Position numbers and translations under genes: made by a program. A DNA stretch of 64,000 bases, taken from NCBI RefSeq assembly GCF_003053725.1, contig NZ_QAYC01000002.1, positions 124,001-188,000 of the forward strand. Direction: 5' to 3'. Each line of letters starts with the position of its first letter. Position 1 is the stretch's first letter. Source of the DNA: Rhodovulum kholense. GTDB lineage: Bacteria; Pseudomonadota; Alphaproteobacteria; Rhodobacterales; Rhodobacteraceae. The notes under the pieces were generated by a model that made no database searches, had not been told where the DNA came from, and saw only the letters and a program-made list of their open reading frames with translations. Positions 29,100 through 38,263 of this stretch are shown piece by piece.

Positions 29100-30206
29100 A
29101 TGACTGGACCCCGTTTCACCCCGCTCGTCGACAGCCTTCCCGCCACCGTGCCGTTCGTCGGCCCCGAAACGCTGGAGCGCGGCCGCGGTCGGCCGTTCCG
29201 GGCGCGTCTCGGCGCCAATGAAAGCCTTTTCGGCCCCTCGCCGAAAGCTGTCGCCGCGATGCAGGCCGCGGTGCGCGAGGTCTGGAAATACGGCGACGCC
29301 CAGAACCACGAGCTGCGCCTGGCGCTGGCCGAGGCGCATGGGGTCGCGCCCGACTGCATCATGGTCGGCGAGGGGATCGACGGGCTGCTGGGCTATCTGG
29401 TGCGGCTGGTGGTCGGTCCGGGCGACGCGGTGGTGACCTCCGAAGGGGCCTATCCGACCTTCAACTACCATGTCGTGGGCTTCGGCGGCGCGCTGCACAA
29501 GGTGCCCTATCGCGACGACCACGAAGACCCGGACGCGCTGATCGGCAAGGCCGCCGAACTGGGCGCCAAGCTGGTCTACCTGTCGAACCCCGACAACCCG
29601 ATGGGCACCTGGCTTCCGGCCGGGCGGGTGCAGGCGATGATCGAGGCGGTGCCCGAGGGCACGCTGATGGTGCTGGACGAGGCCTATGTCGAATTCGCCC
29701 CCGACGGCACCGCGCCCGCCATCGACCCCGAGGATCCGCGGGTGATCCGGTTCCGGACGTTCTCCAAGATCCACGGGCTGGCCGGAGCGCGGGTGGGCTA
29801 TGCCATCGCCGCCGCACCGCTGATCGCGGCCTTCGAGAAGGTGCGCAACCATTTCGGCATGTGCCGGATCAGCCAGGCCGGGGCGCTGGCCTCGCTGGCC
29901 GACACCGCCTGGCTGGCCGAGGTCAAGGCCCAGGTGGCCGAGGGCCGTGCCATGATCGCCCGGATCGCCGAGGCGCACGGGCTGACCCCCCTGCCCTCGG
30001 CCACCAATTTCGTGACGGTCGATTGTGGCGCCGACGGCGATTTCGCGCGCCGGGTGCTGGCCGAACTGACCGAACGCGATGTCTTCGTGCGGATGCCCGG
30101 GGTGGCGCCGCTCGACCGCTGCATCCGGATCGCGGCCGGCCCCGAGGACCAGCTGGCAGTGCTGGCCGAGGAGTTGCCGAAGGCGCTGGCGGCCGCCCGG
30201 GGCTGA
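29100..30206 (+). CDS. Class I/II PLP aminotransferase, histidinol-phosphate aminotransferase-like
   Basis: This 368-residue enzyme is of the HisC type: FRARLGANESLFGPSP at the N-terminus, LSNPDNPMGT, MVLDEAYVEFA (PLP-contacting Asp/Tyr), and the PLP lysine in FRTFSKIHGLAGARVGYA. The actual substrate may be histidinol phosphate, phenylalanine/tyrosine, or another amino acid; many genomes carry several HisC paralogues. The ATG at 29100 is used. A TTG at 29082 is in frame, but its GGAG would lie inside the coding sequence. Confidence 0.85.
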   Translation: MTGPRFTPLVDSLPATVPFVGPETLERGRGRPFRARLGANESLFGPSPKAVAAMQAAVREVWKYGDAQNHELRLALAEAHGVAPDCIMVGEGIDGLLGYLVRLVVGPGDAVVTSEGAYPTFNYHVVGFGGALHKVPYRDDHEDPDALIGKAAELGAKLVYLSNPDNPMGTWLPAGRVQAMIEAVPEGTLMVLDEAYVEFAPDGTAPAIDPEDPRVIRFRTFSKIHGLAGARVGYAIAAAPLIAAFEKVRNHFGMCRISQAGALASLADTAWLAEVKAQVAEGRAMIARIAEAHGLTPLPSATNFVTVDCGADGDFARRVLAELTERDVFVRMPGVAPLDRCIRIAAGPEDQLAVLAEELPKALAAARG

Positions 30207-30254
30207 GGCCCCCACGTTTACCCATCGTCCGCCGATTCGTGGCAGTCTGTCGGC

Positions 30255-30428
30255 ATGACAGACCGCCCCGATCGCCCCGCCGCCGACACCTTCTTCCGCG
30301 CCTTTCTGGTGTCAGGCTTCTTCGCCTTCTTCGTGCTGCTGATCCTCGTCTGGGTGACGGCCGGGTACGGCTGGGCGCTGGCGCTGGCCGGCGCGATCTG
30401 GTTCGCGCTGCATCTGGCGACCGCCTGA
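30255..30428 (+). CDS. Small single-domain membrane protein
   Basis: This 57-residue protein has a polar start (MTDRPDRPAADTF) and then almost continuous hydrophobic sequence (SGFFAFFVLLILVWV and GWALALAGAIWFALHLA), probably two membrane segments. No family is recognised. No clear ribosome binding site precedes the ATG. It ends four bases from the convergent DASS transporter stop codon. Confidence 0.5.
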   Translation: MTDRPDRPAADTFFRAFLVSGFFAFFVLLILVWVTAGYGWALALAGAIWFALHLATA

Positions 30429-30432
30429 CCGG

Positions 30433-32211
30433 TCACAGCGGCCACAAAAGCGGGATCAGCAACGCCGACAACAGACCCATGGTCAGGTTCAGCGGAATCC
30501 CCACGCGCAGGAAATCGGTGAAGCGGTAGCCGCCGGGGCCGTAGACCATCATGTTGGTCTGATAGCCGATGGGGGTCGCGAAGCTGGCCGAGGCGGCGAT
30601 CATGACCGCCACCACCAGCGGCCGCGGATCGACGCCAAGCGCATGGCCCAGCCCCACGGCAATCGGGGTCACGACGACGGCAACCGCGTTGTTTGTGACC
30701 AGTTCGGTCAGCACCGAGGTCAGCAGGTAAACCGCCCAGACCACGAAAAAGGGCGGCAGTTCGGCCAGATAGGGCGCCAGCCCGTCGACGATCAGCTTGA
30801 CCGCACCCGAGGATTCCAGCGCCGCGCCGACCGCCAGCATGGCGAAGATCAGCGCCAGCAGACGGCCCTCGACGAAGGTAAAGGCCTCTTCGGCATCGAT
30901 GCAGCGCGCCGCCAGCACCAGCGCGACCGCTGCCACCGCCAGCATCAGGATCGGCGCGACTCCCAGCGCCGCCAGCACCACGATGCCCACCAGCGCGCCG
31001 ATGGCGATGGGCGCCTGGGTCCGGCGATAGGCGCGGCCCGAGGGATGGGTGATGTCGACCAGCCCCATATCGGCCGCCAGCCGCTTGATGTCGGCGGGCG
31101 CACCCTCCAGCAGCAGGGTGTCGCCGACCCGCACCACCAGATCGTCGAGCTGACGCCCGATATTCTGGTTCCGCCGGTGCGCGGCCAACACATAGACCCC
31201 GAATTTCCGCCGCAGCCGCAGCGAGCCCAGCGTCTGCCCGATCATCTTGCAGCCGGGCGAGATCAGCACTTCGACCGTCGAGGTCTCGACCGCCGACAGC
31301 TGATCGACCCGGCGCAACGACTTGTTGCGCTGCAGCGACAGCAATTCGGTCACCTGGGTCCGCAACACCACCCGGTCGCCGGTCTGCAACGTCACGCCGC
31401 CAAGATTGCGCCGGAGCGACTCGTCGCCCCGGATCACGTCGATCAGCCGGACGCCCTCGCGTTTGAACAGCTGCACGCCCGTGACCTCGCGGCCGATCAG
31501 GTTGCTGTCGGGCGGGATCACCGCCTCGGTGAAGAACTTCATCTTCGACTTGTCGGACAGAAGGTCGGCCATGCTGTCGCGGGCGGGCAGCAACCGGCGC
31601 CCGAAGACGCGCAGATAGATCATCCCCCAGGCGACCAGTACCAGTGCCAGCGGCGTCACCTCGAAGATCGAGAAGGGCTCCAGCCCCTGGGCCCGCGCCA
31701 CCCCGTCTACCAGCAGGTTGGTCGAGGTGCCGATCAGCGTCAATGTGCCCCCGAGGATCGCAGCATAGCTGAGCGGGATCAGAAGCTTCGAGGCCGAGAC
31801 CCCGAGGCTGCGCGACAGTTGCACGAAGACCGGCAGCATCACCACCACGACCGGCGTGTTCGATACGAAGGCGGACGAGATCAGCACGAAACCCATCAGC
31901 GTGGCGATGGCGCGCCTGGGCTTCTGCTTGCCGCCGCGCTCGGCGGCATGGATCACCCAGTCGAGCGCGCCGGTTCTGACCAGCGCCCCCATCACCAGGA
32001 ACATCGCGGCGATGGTCCAGGGGGCGGGGTTCGACAGCACCCGCAGCGCATCCTCGTAGGGCAGGATGCCCAGAACCAGCATCACCGTGGCGCCGCAGAT
32101 CGCGATCACCTCGGCAGGATAGCGTTCGCGCACGAAGGCCACGAACATCGCGGCCACGACCGCCAGCGCCAGCAGCGCCATGCCGGTGGGGGGGAGCGAA
32201 AGCGGGATCAT
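30433..32211 (-). CDS. SLC13/DASS-type anion permease with TrkA-C (RCK_C) domains
   Basis: This 592-residue protein has two membrane halves, the second holding the TELVTNNAVAVVV and ATPIGYQTNMMVYGPGGY motifs of the DASS/CitMHS group. Between them, at about residues 205-385, lie two TrkA-C domains, marked by GREVTGVQLFKREGVRLIDV and GQTLGSLRLRRKFGVYVLA. Such proteins carry sulfate or dicarboxylates, and the TrkA-C part may bind a ligand and gate transport. The ATG at 32211 is chosen because GAAGGG precedes it and it begins just before the first membrane helix. Confidence 0.85.
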   Translation of the reverse strand: MIPLSLPPTGMALLALAVVAAMFVAFVRERYPAEVIAICGATVMLVLGILPYEDALRVLSNPAPWTIAAMFLVMGALVRTGALDWVIHAAERGGKQKPRRAIATLMGFVLISSAFVSNTPVVVVMLPVFVQLSRSLGVSASKLLIPLSYAAILGGTLTLIGTSTNLLVDGVARAQGLEPFSIFEVTPLALVLVAWGMIYLRVFGRRLLPARDSMADLLSDKSKMKFFTEAVIPPDSNLIGREVTGVQLFKREGVRLIDVIRGDESLRRNLGGVTLQTGDRVVLRTQVTELLSLQRNKSLRRVDQLSAVETSTVEVLISPGCKMIGQTLGSLRLRRKFGVYVLAAHRRNQNIGRQLDDLVVRVGDTLLLEGAPADIKRLAADMGLVDITHPSGRAYRRTQAPIAIGALVGIVVLAALGVAPILMLAVAAVALVLAARCIDAEEAFTFVEGRLLALIFAMLAVGAALESSGAVKLIVDGLAPYLAELPPFFVVWAVYLLTSVLTELVTNNAVAVVVTPIAVGLGHALGVDPRPLVVAVMIAASASFATPIGYQTNMMVYGPGGYRFTDFLRVGIPLNLTMGLLSALLIPLLWPL

Positions 32212-32385
32212 CGACGGCCCTTCACTGGCTTCAGGACAAGTATGTGCGCCCGGCCCGGCCTCGGCAAGCGATGCGGCCCGGGCCGGCAAGGTCGCGGCGG
32301 CCAACGCGGATTGCTCCGCCCGGCCGCGCGCCGTCGCAGGAAAGATCGCCCCGAGGGCGTCCGGTCGGCCCGCAAGGGGCTGCCG

Positions 32386-33198
32386 TCATGGCGCGGCCTG
32401 CTCCAGCCGTCCGCCCTGGCGGATCATGCGCACGCGCGTGGCGCGGCCGGTGCGGTCGTCGGTCTCGACATAGACGCCCGACAGGGTCGCCTCGCCCATG
32501 GCCGGAGTAAAGCGCGTCTTCGACATGCCGGTGATGAAACGCCGCATCGGTTCGGCCTTGTCCATGCCGATGACCGAATCGTAATCGCCGCACATGCCGG
32601 CATCGGTCAGATAGGCGGTGCCGTCGGGCAGGATCTGGGCGTCGCCGGTCGGCACATGGGTATGGGTGCCGACGACAAGGCTGGCACGGCCGTCGCAATA
32701 ATGGCCCAGCGCCATCTTTTCCGACGTCGCCTCGCAATGCACGTCGACCACTGCCGCCTGGGCCAGCCCCCCCAGCGGATGCGCCTTCAAGACGGTCTCG
32801 ATGGCCGAGAACGGATCGTCGAAGGGCCGCTTCATGAAGACCTGGCCAAGCACCTGCGCGACCAGCACCTTGCGCCCGCCCCGGGCGTTGAACAGCCGCG
32901 CGCCCTTGCCCGGCGCCCCCTTGGCGAAGTTCAGCGGCCGCAAGATGCGCGGTTCCTGCTCGATGAAACCCAGCATCTCTTTCTGGTCGAAGGCATGATC
33001 GCCCAGGGTCACGCAATCGGCCCCGGCCTCAAGCAGCCCCTTGGCATGGGCAGGCGTCAGTCCGGCCCCCGACGAGGCGTTCTCTCCGTTGACCACAACG
33101 AAATCGAGGCCCCAAGCCTCGCGCAGGGCCGGAAGGCGGTCGGCCACGGCCGACCGGCCCGAGCGGCCCATCACATCTCCGAGGAACAGCAATTTCAT
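32386..33198 (-). CDS. YmdB-family metallophosphoesterase (TIGR00282)
   Basis: This 270-residue cytoplasmic enzyme has the metal-binding motifs of the family: FLGDVMGRSGR at the start, VVVNGENASSG, TLGDHAFDQ, DVHCEATSEK and GTHTHVPTGD. B. subtilis YmdB hydrolyses 2',3'-cyclic nucleotides and affects biofilm and motility decisions. The ATG at 33198 begins MKLLFLGDVMG. It lies 42 bases after the 5-formyl-THF cyclo-ligase gene, with which it may be co-transcribed. Confidence 0.9.
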   Translation of the reverse strand: MKLLFLGDVMGRSGRSAVADRLPALREAWGLDFVVVNGENASSGAGLTPAHAKGLLEAGADCVTLGDHAFDQKEMLGFIEQEPRILRPLNFAKGAPGKGARLFNARGGRKVLVAQVLGQVFMKRPFDDPFSAIETVLKAHPLGGLAQAAVVDVHCEATSEKMALGHYCDGRASLVVGTHTHVPTGDAQILPDGTAYLTDAGMCGDYDSVIGMDKAEPMRRFITGMSKTRFTPAMGEATLSGVYVETDDRTGRATRVRMIRQGGRLEQAAP

Positions 33199-33240
33199 GG
33201 CCGTCAGCCCTAGGACGGAGCGGCCGCGCACGCAAGTGTC

Positions 33241-33795
33241 TTAGGGCAGGATCACTTCCGCTTCGGTAACGATCAGATCGAGCGGCAGGTCGGTCGGCTC
33301 GGCCGGAAGGTCCGGCAGTTCCTGGCCCGCATAGGCCAGCCCGACCGCCAGAACGGGGCCGCGCGCGCGCAAAAGCGCCAGTGTCCGGTCATAGAACCCG
33401 CCGCCATAGCCCAGCCGGATACCCCGCCGGTCGAAGGCCAGAAGCGGCACGATCAGCACCTCCGGGACCATCGGCCGCGGCTCGGACGGAATCGAGACGC
33501 CGAACGATCCCCGCTCCATCGCGCAATCCGGCGTCCAGAGCCGGAAGGACAGCGGCAGCGCCGCCCCCTCGATCACCGGCACCCCGACCGGCCCGCGCGC
33601 GCCCAACGCCGCCATCGCCGGACGCGGGTCAAGCTCGGACCGGATCGGCAGATAGCCCGCGGCGGGGCGGCCCAGATGAGGCGCCAGCACCGCGTCGAGC
33701 CGGGCCAGAGCTTCGGCGGCGCGGGCTGGGTCATGGACGACGGCGCGCCGTGCCTGCGCCTCGGCCCGAAGCGCGGCCTTCGCCGCGACGATCAC
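33241..33795 (-). CDS. 5-formyltetrahydrofolate cyclo-ligase
   Basis: This 184-residue enzyme converts 5-formyl-THF with ATP to 5,10-methenyl-THF. The phosphate- and folate-binding block GIRLGYGGGFYDRTLALL and the VPLLAFDRRG strand are clear. The likely start is GTG at 33795, overlapping the mgtE stop codon (GTGA), so translation is probably coupled; the open frame further upstream is in mgtE. Confidence 0.88.
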   Translation of the reverse strand: MIVAAKAALRAEAQARRAVVHDPARAAEALARLDAVLAPHLGRPAAGYLPIRSELDPRPAMAALGARGPVGVPVIEGAALPLSFRLWTPDCAMERGSFGVSIPSEPRPMVPEVLIVPLLAFDRRGIRLGYGGGFYDRTLALLRARGPVLAVGLAYAGQELPDLPAEPTDLPLDLIVTEAEVILP

Positions 33796-35177
33796 AACAG
33801 CACCACCGAGGCGAGCCCGAGAAACGCGAAGAAGCCGACGACATCGGTCACGGTCGTCACGAAGGTCCCCGAGGCCAGCGCCGGATCGACCCCGAGGCGG
33901 TCCAGCATGACCGGCACCAGGATACCGGCCAGCGCCGCGACCCCGAGATTGATGATCATCGCCGCCGCGATCACCATCGCCAGCGTGCCCGAGCCGAACC
34001 ACAGGACCCCAACCGCGCCCATCACCAGTGCGAACAGCACGCCGTTGATGACGCCTACGGCCAGTTCGCGCCGCACGACGCGCCAGACGTTCGAGCCGGT
34101 CAGGTCCTTCGTGGCCAGCGCGCGGACCGCGACGGTCAGCGACTGGGTCCCGGCATTGCCGCCCATCGAGGCGACGATGGGCATCAGCACGGCCAGCGCC
34201 ACCACCTGGGCGATCGCGGTTTCGAACTGGGCGATCACCAGCGAGGCGACGATGGCGGTGCCGAGGTTCACCAAGAGCCAGGGCACGCGCTGGCGGCAGG
34301 TCTCGACCACCCGGTCGCTGAGACTGCTGTCGCCGACCCCGGCCAGACGCAGGATGTCTTCCTCGTGTTCCTCGTCGAGGACGGCCATGGCATCGTCGAT
34401 GGTGATGATCCCGACCAGCCGCCCGGCATCGTCGACGACGGGCGCCGAAATCAGGTGATACTGGTTGAAGGCATAGGCGACCTCGCCTTCCTCCTGGGTC
34501 GCGGGAATGGTGCGGAAGCTTTCCTCGAACAGCTCGGTCAGCTTCACCGACCGGCGCGAGGACAGAAGCTTGCCAAGCGTCACATAGCCCACCGGCCGGA
34601 TGCCGGGATCGACCACGATGACATGGTAGAACTGGTCGGGCAGCGCCTCCTTGTGGGCGCGCAAATGGTCGATGGTCTCGCCCACGGTCCAGTGTTCGGG
34701 CGCGCGCACCACCTCGCGCTGCATCAGACGGCCGGCAGAATATTCCGGATAGGTCAGCGCCTGTTCGACGGCCAGCCGGTCGGCATCTTCCAGCGCGTCC
34801 AGAATCACCGCCTGCTGGGGTTCGTCGAGATCTTCCAGAAGGTCGACGACGTCGTCGGATTCAAGCTCGCGGACGGCCTCGGACAGGACATCGCGCGGCA
34901 GGAAGGCGATCACCTCCTCGCGCAGGCTTTCGTCTAGCTCGGACAGCACCTCGCCGTCGAAGAAGCTCGATCCCAGCAGCAGGATCTCGCGCCGGTGGCC
35001 GCTGTCGACCTGTTCCAGAAGGTCGGCGATGTCGGCCGGGTGCAGCGGTTCCAGCAGTTCGCCAAGGCGCACCCGGTCGCCCGCGGCCACGGCCAAGCGG
35101 ATCGCGGCAACCGTCCGGTTGTCGAGACCGTAGCCCTCTTCCTCGGGCTCAACCTGGTCGATGACCTCGTCTTCCAT
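33792..35177 (-). CDS. mgtE: Magnesium transporter MgtE
   Basis: This 461-residue Mg2+ channel has a cytoplasmic N domain (helical repeats, about residues 20-130), two CBS domains that sense Mg2+ (about 130-260, including GYVTLGKLLSS and LVGIITIDDAM) and five membrane helices from about 285. The membrane part contains MPIVASMGGNAGTQSLTV, the conserved pore-lining stretch. Length and order are normal for the family. Confidence 0.95.
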   Translation of the reverse strand: MEDEVIDQVEPEEEGYGLDNRTVAAIRLAVAAGDRVRLGELLEPLHPADIADLLEQVDSGHRREILLLGSSFFDGEVLSELDESLREEVIAFLPRDVLSEAVRELESDDVVDLLEDLDEPQQAVILDALEDADRLAVEQALTYPEYSAGRLMQREVVRAPEHWTVGETIDHLRAHKEALPDQFYHVIVVDPGIRPVGYVTLGKLLSSRRSVKLTELFEESFRTIPATQEEGEVAYAFNQYHLISAPVVDDAGRLVGIITIDDAMAVLDEEHEEDILRLAGVGDSSLSDRVVETCRQRVPWLLVNLGTAIVASLVIAQFETAIAQVVALAVLMPIVASMGGNAGTQSLTVAVRALATKDLTGSNVWRVVRRELAVGVINGVLFALVMGAVGVLWFGSGTLAMVIAAAMIINLGVAALAGILVPVMLDRLGVDPALASGTFVTTVTDVVGFFAFLGLASVVLL

Positions 35178-35329
35178 GCCTGCCTTTCCGCTGCCTTGTC
35201 CGCACCATAACCATTGCCCGTTGCAGGCAACAAGGTCGGATGCAGGCCGCGCGCGGCCTCAGGCCCGAGCATCGGCCAAAAACCTTTCCGGAGGCTTCAG
35301 AAAGCCGAGGCGCGCGGCCGTCGCGCGGG

Positions 35330-36670
35330 TTAAAGCCCCGCCAGACGCCGCGCGATCCGGGTCTGGGCCGCCACGGCCGTGCCAAGATCGTGGGTGACGA
35401 TGCGGCCGTCGCGCACCACCTGCCGCCCCTCGACGAACAAATCGCGCACCCGGTTCGGCCCGGCCAGCAAGATAGCGGCCCGGTCCCAGAGCCCGGCCGC
35501 CTCGATCCCCGACATATCCCAGATCGCCAGATCCGCACGCATGCCCGGGGCCAGCCGCCCGCAATCGGGCCGCCCCAGCACATCGGCGCCGCCCCGGGTC
35601 GCGATTTCAAGCGCCTCGCGCGCGCTCATCGCATCGGCGCCGAGCGCGACCCGCTGCAACAGCATTGCCTGCCGCGCCTCGCCGATCAGGTTGCCGCCGT
35701 CATTGCTGGCCGACCCGTCGACGCCAAGACCCACCCGCACCCCGGCATCGCGCATCGCCCGCACCGGCGCGATCCCGGACCCGAGCCGGCAGTTCGAACA
35801 GGGGCAATGCGCGACCCCGGTGCGGGATTGTGCGAAAAGTGAAATCTCGCGGCCGTCCAACTTGACGCAATGCGCGTGCCAGACATCGTCGCCGGTCCAG
35901 CCCAGATCCTCGGCATATTGCCCGGGGCGGCAGCCGAACCGGTCCAGGGAATAGGCGATATCCTCATCGTTTTCGGCCAGATGCGTGTGCAGCCGAACGC
36001 CCTTGTCGCGCGCCAGCAACGCCGCGTCGCGCATCAGCTCGGGGCTGACGGTGAACGGTGAGCAGGGCGCGACGCCGACCCGGATCATGGCCCCGGGATC
36101 GGGATCGTGAAAGGCGTCGATCACCCGGATGCAGTCTTCCAAAATCGCGGGCTCAGCCTCGACCAGCCCGTCGGGGGGAAGACCGCCCTTCGACTCGCCG
36201 ATGCTCATCGCCCCGCGGGTCGCATGGAACCGGATTCCGACCTCGCGCGCCGCAGCGATGGTGTCGTCAAGCCGCGCGCCGTTCGGGTAGAGGTACTGAT
36301 GGTCCGAACTCATGGTGCAGCCCGACAGCGCCAGTTCGGACAGGCCGACCAGGGCCGAGACGCGGAATTCCTCGGGGCCAAAGCGCGACCAGATCGGATA
36401 GAGCGTCTTCAGCCAGCCGAAAAGCAGCGCATCCTGGGCGCCCGGCACCGCGCGGGTCAGGCATTGCGACAGGTGATGGTGGGTGTTCACAAGCCCCGGC
36501 GTCACCAGACACCCGTCGGCCCGGACGATCTCGGCCCCCTCGGGCGCAAGGCCCGTGCCAATCTCGGCCACGCAGCCGTCGCGCAGCCGCAGATCGGCCC
36601 CGGCCAACTCGCGCCGCTCGTCATCCATGGTGACGATCAGCTCGGCGCCCTGGATCAGCACATGGCCCAT
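35330..36670 (-). CDS. 8-oxoguanine deaminase (amidohydrolase family)
   Basis: This 446-residue zinc enzyme of the amidohydrolase superfamily carries the metal ligands in NTHHHLSQ, LHTHLAENDED and WHAHCVKL, and the catalytic Asp in GLGVDGSASND. The block AHCPCSNCRLGSGIAP is diagnostic of the 8-oxoguanine deaminase group (EC 3.5.4.32), which turns 8-oxoguanine into urate, rather than plain guanine or cytosine deaminases. Cytosine and isocytosine can be side substrates. It begins three bases after a HisN-type phosphatase gene. Confidence 0.85.
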   Translation of the reverse strand: MGHVLIQGAELIVTMDDERRELAGADLRLRDGCVAEIGTGLAPEGAEIVRADGCLVTPGLVNTHHHLSQCLTRAVPGAQDALLFGWLKTLYPIWSRFGPEEFRVSALVGLSELALSGCTMSSDHQYLYPNGARLDDTIAAAREVGIRFHATRGAMSIGESKGGLPPDGLVEAEPAILEDCIRVIDAFHDPDPGAMIRVGVAPCSPFTVSPELMRDAALLARDKGVRLHTHLAENDEDIAYSLDRFGCRPGQYAEDLGWTGDDVWHAHCVKLDGREISLFAQSRTGVAHCPCSNCRLGSGIAPVRAMRDAGVRVGLGVDGSASNDGGNLIGEARQAMLLQRVALGADAMSAREALEIATRGGADVLGRPDCGRLAPGMRADLAIWDMSGIEAAGLWDRAAILLAGPNRVRDLFVEGRQVVRDGRIVTHDLGTAVAAQTRIARRLAGL

Positions 36671-36673
36671 GGG

Positions 36674-37471
36674 TCAGTCCGCCGCCGAAAGGATCGCCAG
36701 CGCCTCGGCATGGATGCTGGCATTGGCGGCCGCAACCACCCGCCCGCCGTCATGGGCGGGCCCGCCCTTCCAGTCGGTGACGATGCCGCCCGCCGCCTCG
36801 ATCACCGCGATCGGGGCCTGAATGTCATAGGCATGCAGCCCCGCCTCGACCACCAGATCGACATGGCCCATGGCCACCAGCGCATAGGCGTAGCAATCCA
36901 TGCCATAGCGCACCATCTGCGCCTGACCGGCCAGCGCGGCAAAGGCGCGCCCCTCTTCCGGGGTGCCGACCTCGGGGAAGGTCGAAAAGACCGAGGCCTG
37001 GGACAGAGGGCGCGGCGCGCGGGTCGCAAGCCTGCGCTGACCATGGGGCCCGGAAAACTCGGCCCGCCCGAACCCGCCCAGAAGGCGTTCGCCAATATAG
37101 GGTTGGTCGATGATCCCGAGGATCGGGCCACCCGCATCGGCAAGCGCGATCAGAACGCCCCAGGTGGGCGTGCCACATACGAACCCGCGGGTTCCGTCGA
37201 TCGGGTCCAACACCCAGGTCAGCCCGCTGCGGGACGAGGTGCCATCAAGCTCTTCGCCCAGAACGCCGTCCTCGGGGCGGCGGTCCGCGAGAATCGCGCG
37301 CATCGCCGCCTCGGACGCGCGATCGGCGCGCGTGACCGGGTCGAAGCCCGTCCCGGCCTTGTTCTCGACTCCGAGGGTACCGCTGCGAAAATGCGACAGG
37401 GTGGCCGCGCGCGCGGCGTCCGCCAGCGCATGCGCGGTCTCGATCAGGGAGTCGGCTTCCGTATCTTTCAT
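36674..37471 (-). CDS. hisN: Histidinol-phosphatase of the inositol monophosphatase family
   Basis: This 265-residue Mg2+-dependent phosphatase shows the IMPase motifs GEELDG and WVLDPIDGTRGFVCGTPTWG. The extended GTRGFVCGTPTWG form is typical of the HisN group, which makes histidinol in actinobacteria and alphaproteobacteria. A general inositol phosphatase is the other possibility. It lies three bases before the 8-oxoguanine deaminase gene and shares its strand. Confidence 0.88.
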   Translation of the reverse strand: MKDTEADSLIETAHALADAARAATLSHFRSGTLGVENKAGTGFDPVTRADRASEAAMRAILADRRPEDGVLGEELDGTSSRSGLTWVLDPIDGTRGFVCGTPTWGVLIALADAGGPILGIIDQPYIGERLLGGFGRAEFSGPHGQRRLATRAPRPLSQASVFSTFPEVGTPEEGRAFAALAGQAQMVRYGMDCYAYALVAMGHVDLVVEAGLHAYDIQAPIAVIEAAGGIVTDWKGGPAHDGGRVVAAANASIHAEALAILSAAD

Positions 37472-37559
37472 CCGGCCTCCGGCAGACTTGCGGACGGGGC
37501 GCTGATGCGCCTGCCACTTGGGCGCTAGCCTTGCTACGCTCGTCCGTCAAGCACCGGTT

Positions 37560-37928
37560 TCAGGCCACGTCGCTCAGCACGCGCGCCAGTTCGAAGAGCC
37601 GCCGCCGCTGGTTCTCGGGGATGGCATAGTAGGAGCGCACCAGTTCCAGCGCCTCCTTGTCCGACAAAAGATCGTCGGGCATGCCGGAGGTCGCCTGCTC
37701 TGCGGTGCGGCCGTCGAGGCCCTCGAAGAAGAAGCTGACCGCGACGTCGAGCGCATCGGCGATGTCCCACAGACGGGAGGCGCTGACGCGGTTCATGCCG
37801 GTCTCATACTTCTGAATTTGCTGGAACTTGATCCCGACCCGTTCGGCCAGTTGCTGTTGGGTCATGCCCACCATCCAGCGGCGGTGTCGGATACGTTTGC
37901 CCACATGGACATCTACAGGGTGTTTCAT
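37560..37928 (-). CDS. XRE-family transcriptional regulator
   Basis: This 122-residue protein has a Cro/C1 helix-turn-helix at about residues 10-65 (IRHRRWMVGMTQQQLAERVGIKFQQIQKYE-type sequence, with the recognition helix around FQQIQKYETG). A C-terminal helical part follows, with FELARVLSDVA at the end. AGAGGAG precedes the ATG at 37928. It is the kind of small regulator widely conserved in Rhodobacteraceae; its targets are unknown. The 335-base AT-rich space upstream may hold its promoter. Confidence 0.88.
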   Translation of the reverse strand: MKHPVDVHVGKRIRHRRWMVGMTQQQLAERVGIKFQQIQKYETGMNRVSASRLWDIADALDVAVSFFFEGLDGRTAEQATSGMPDDLLSDKEALELVRSYYAIPENQRRRLFELARVLSDVA

Positions 37929-38263
37929 TGGTGAACTCCTCTACCGACGAACATATAGCAACACCTGTGCCAAGCGAACGGGGAAACGCTCTCGCCCCAT
38001 GACTTTGCTAATAAACCCGTAACAAAAAAGGCAATTTAAATTTGTACGATCCCGGGGGCAGTGCACGAAATTGGTTAAGTACAGCGACTCAAGCTCGCGT
38101 AATGGTTGCATGTCGCGAATCTGAAAGAGCACCTTCGCATTTCGCAAACAACCTTTAGACAGGTGTCCTTTGCATTCTGCGAAAGAGGGGGGTCGCTGGT
38201 CACACCACCCTGGCCCCACTAAGGTTACCGCCGTGTCAGTCTACACCATTATACGGAGTTTCG
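37929..38263. other. 335-base AT-rich intergenic region without a supported gene
   Basis: This spacer between the divergent XRE and quinone-oxidoreductase genes is far richer in A and T than its surroundings (for example 38021-38045, with AACAAAAAAGGCAATTTAAA). It holds an inverted repeat at 38134-38183 and a likely promoter region before 38264 (ACGGAG is the ribosome binding site). A 92-codon frame at 37941-38219 on the minus strand has no family match and poor coding character. A small RNA or long leader cannot be excluded. Confidence 0.6.
38134..38183. repeat. Inverted repeat in the XRE/quinone-oxidoreductase spacer
   Basis: TTCGCATTTCGCAAA (38134-38148) and TTTGCATTCTGCGAA (38169-38183) pair at TTCGCA/TGCGAA and GCAAA/TTTGC, with a 4-base mismatch between them and a 20-base loop. 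It could be a pair of operator half-sites or an RNA hairpin. Confidence 0.45.

Noticed and set aside
30643-33213. Plus-strand open frame of 856 codons
   Set aside because: It is antisense to the DASS transporter and the YmdB gene, His/Arg/Gln-rich and without any recognisable domain.
37941-38219. Minus-strand 92-codon frame in the AT-rich spacer
   Set aside because: No ribosome binding site of note, no family match, and it would overlap the XRE promoter region.
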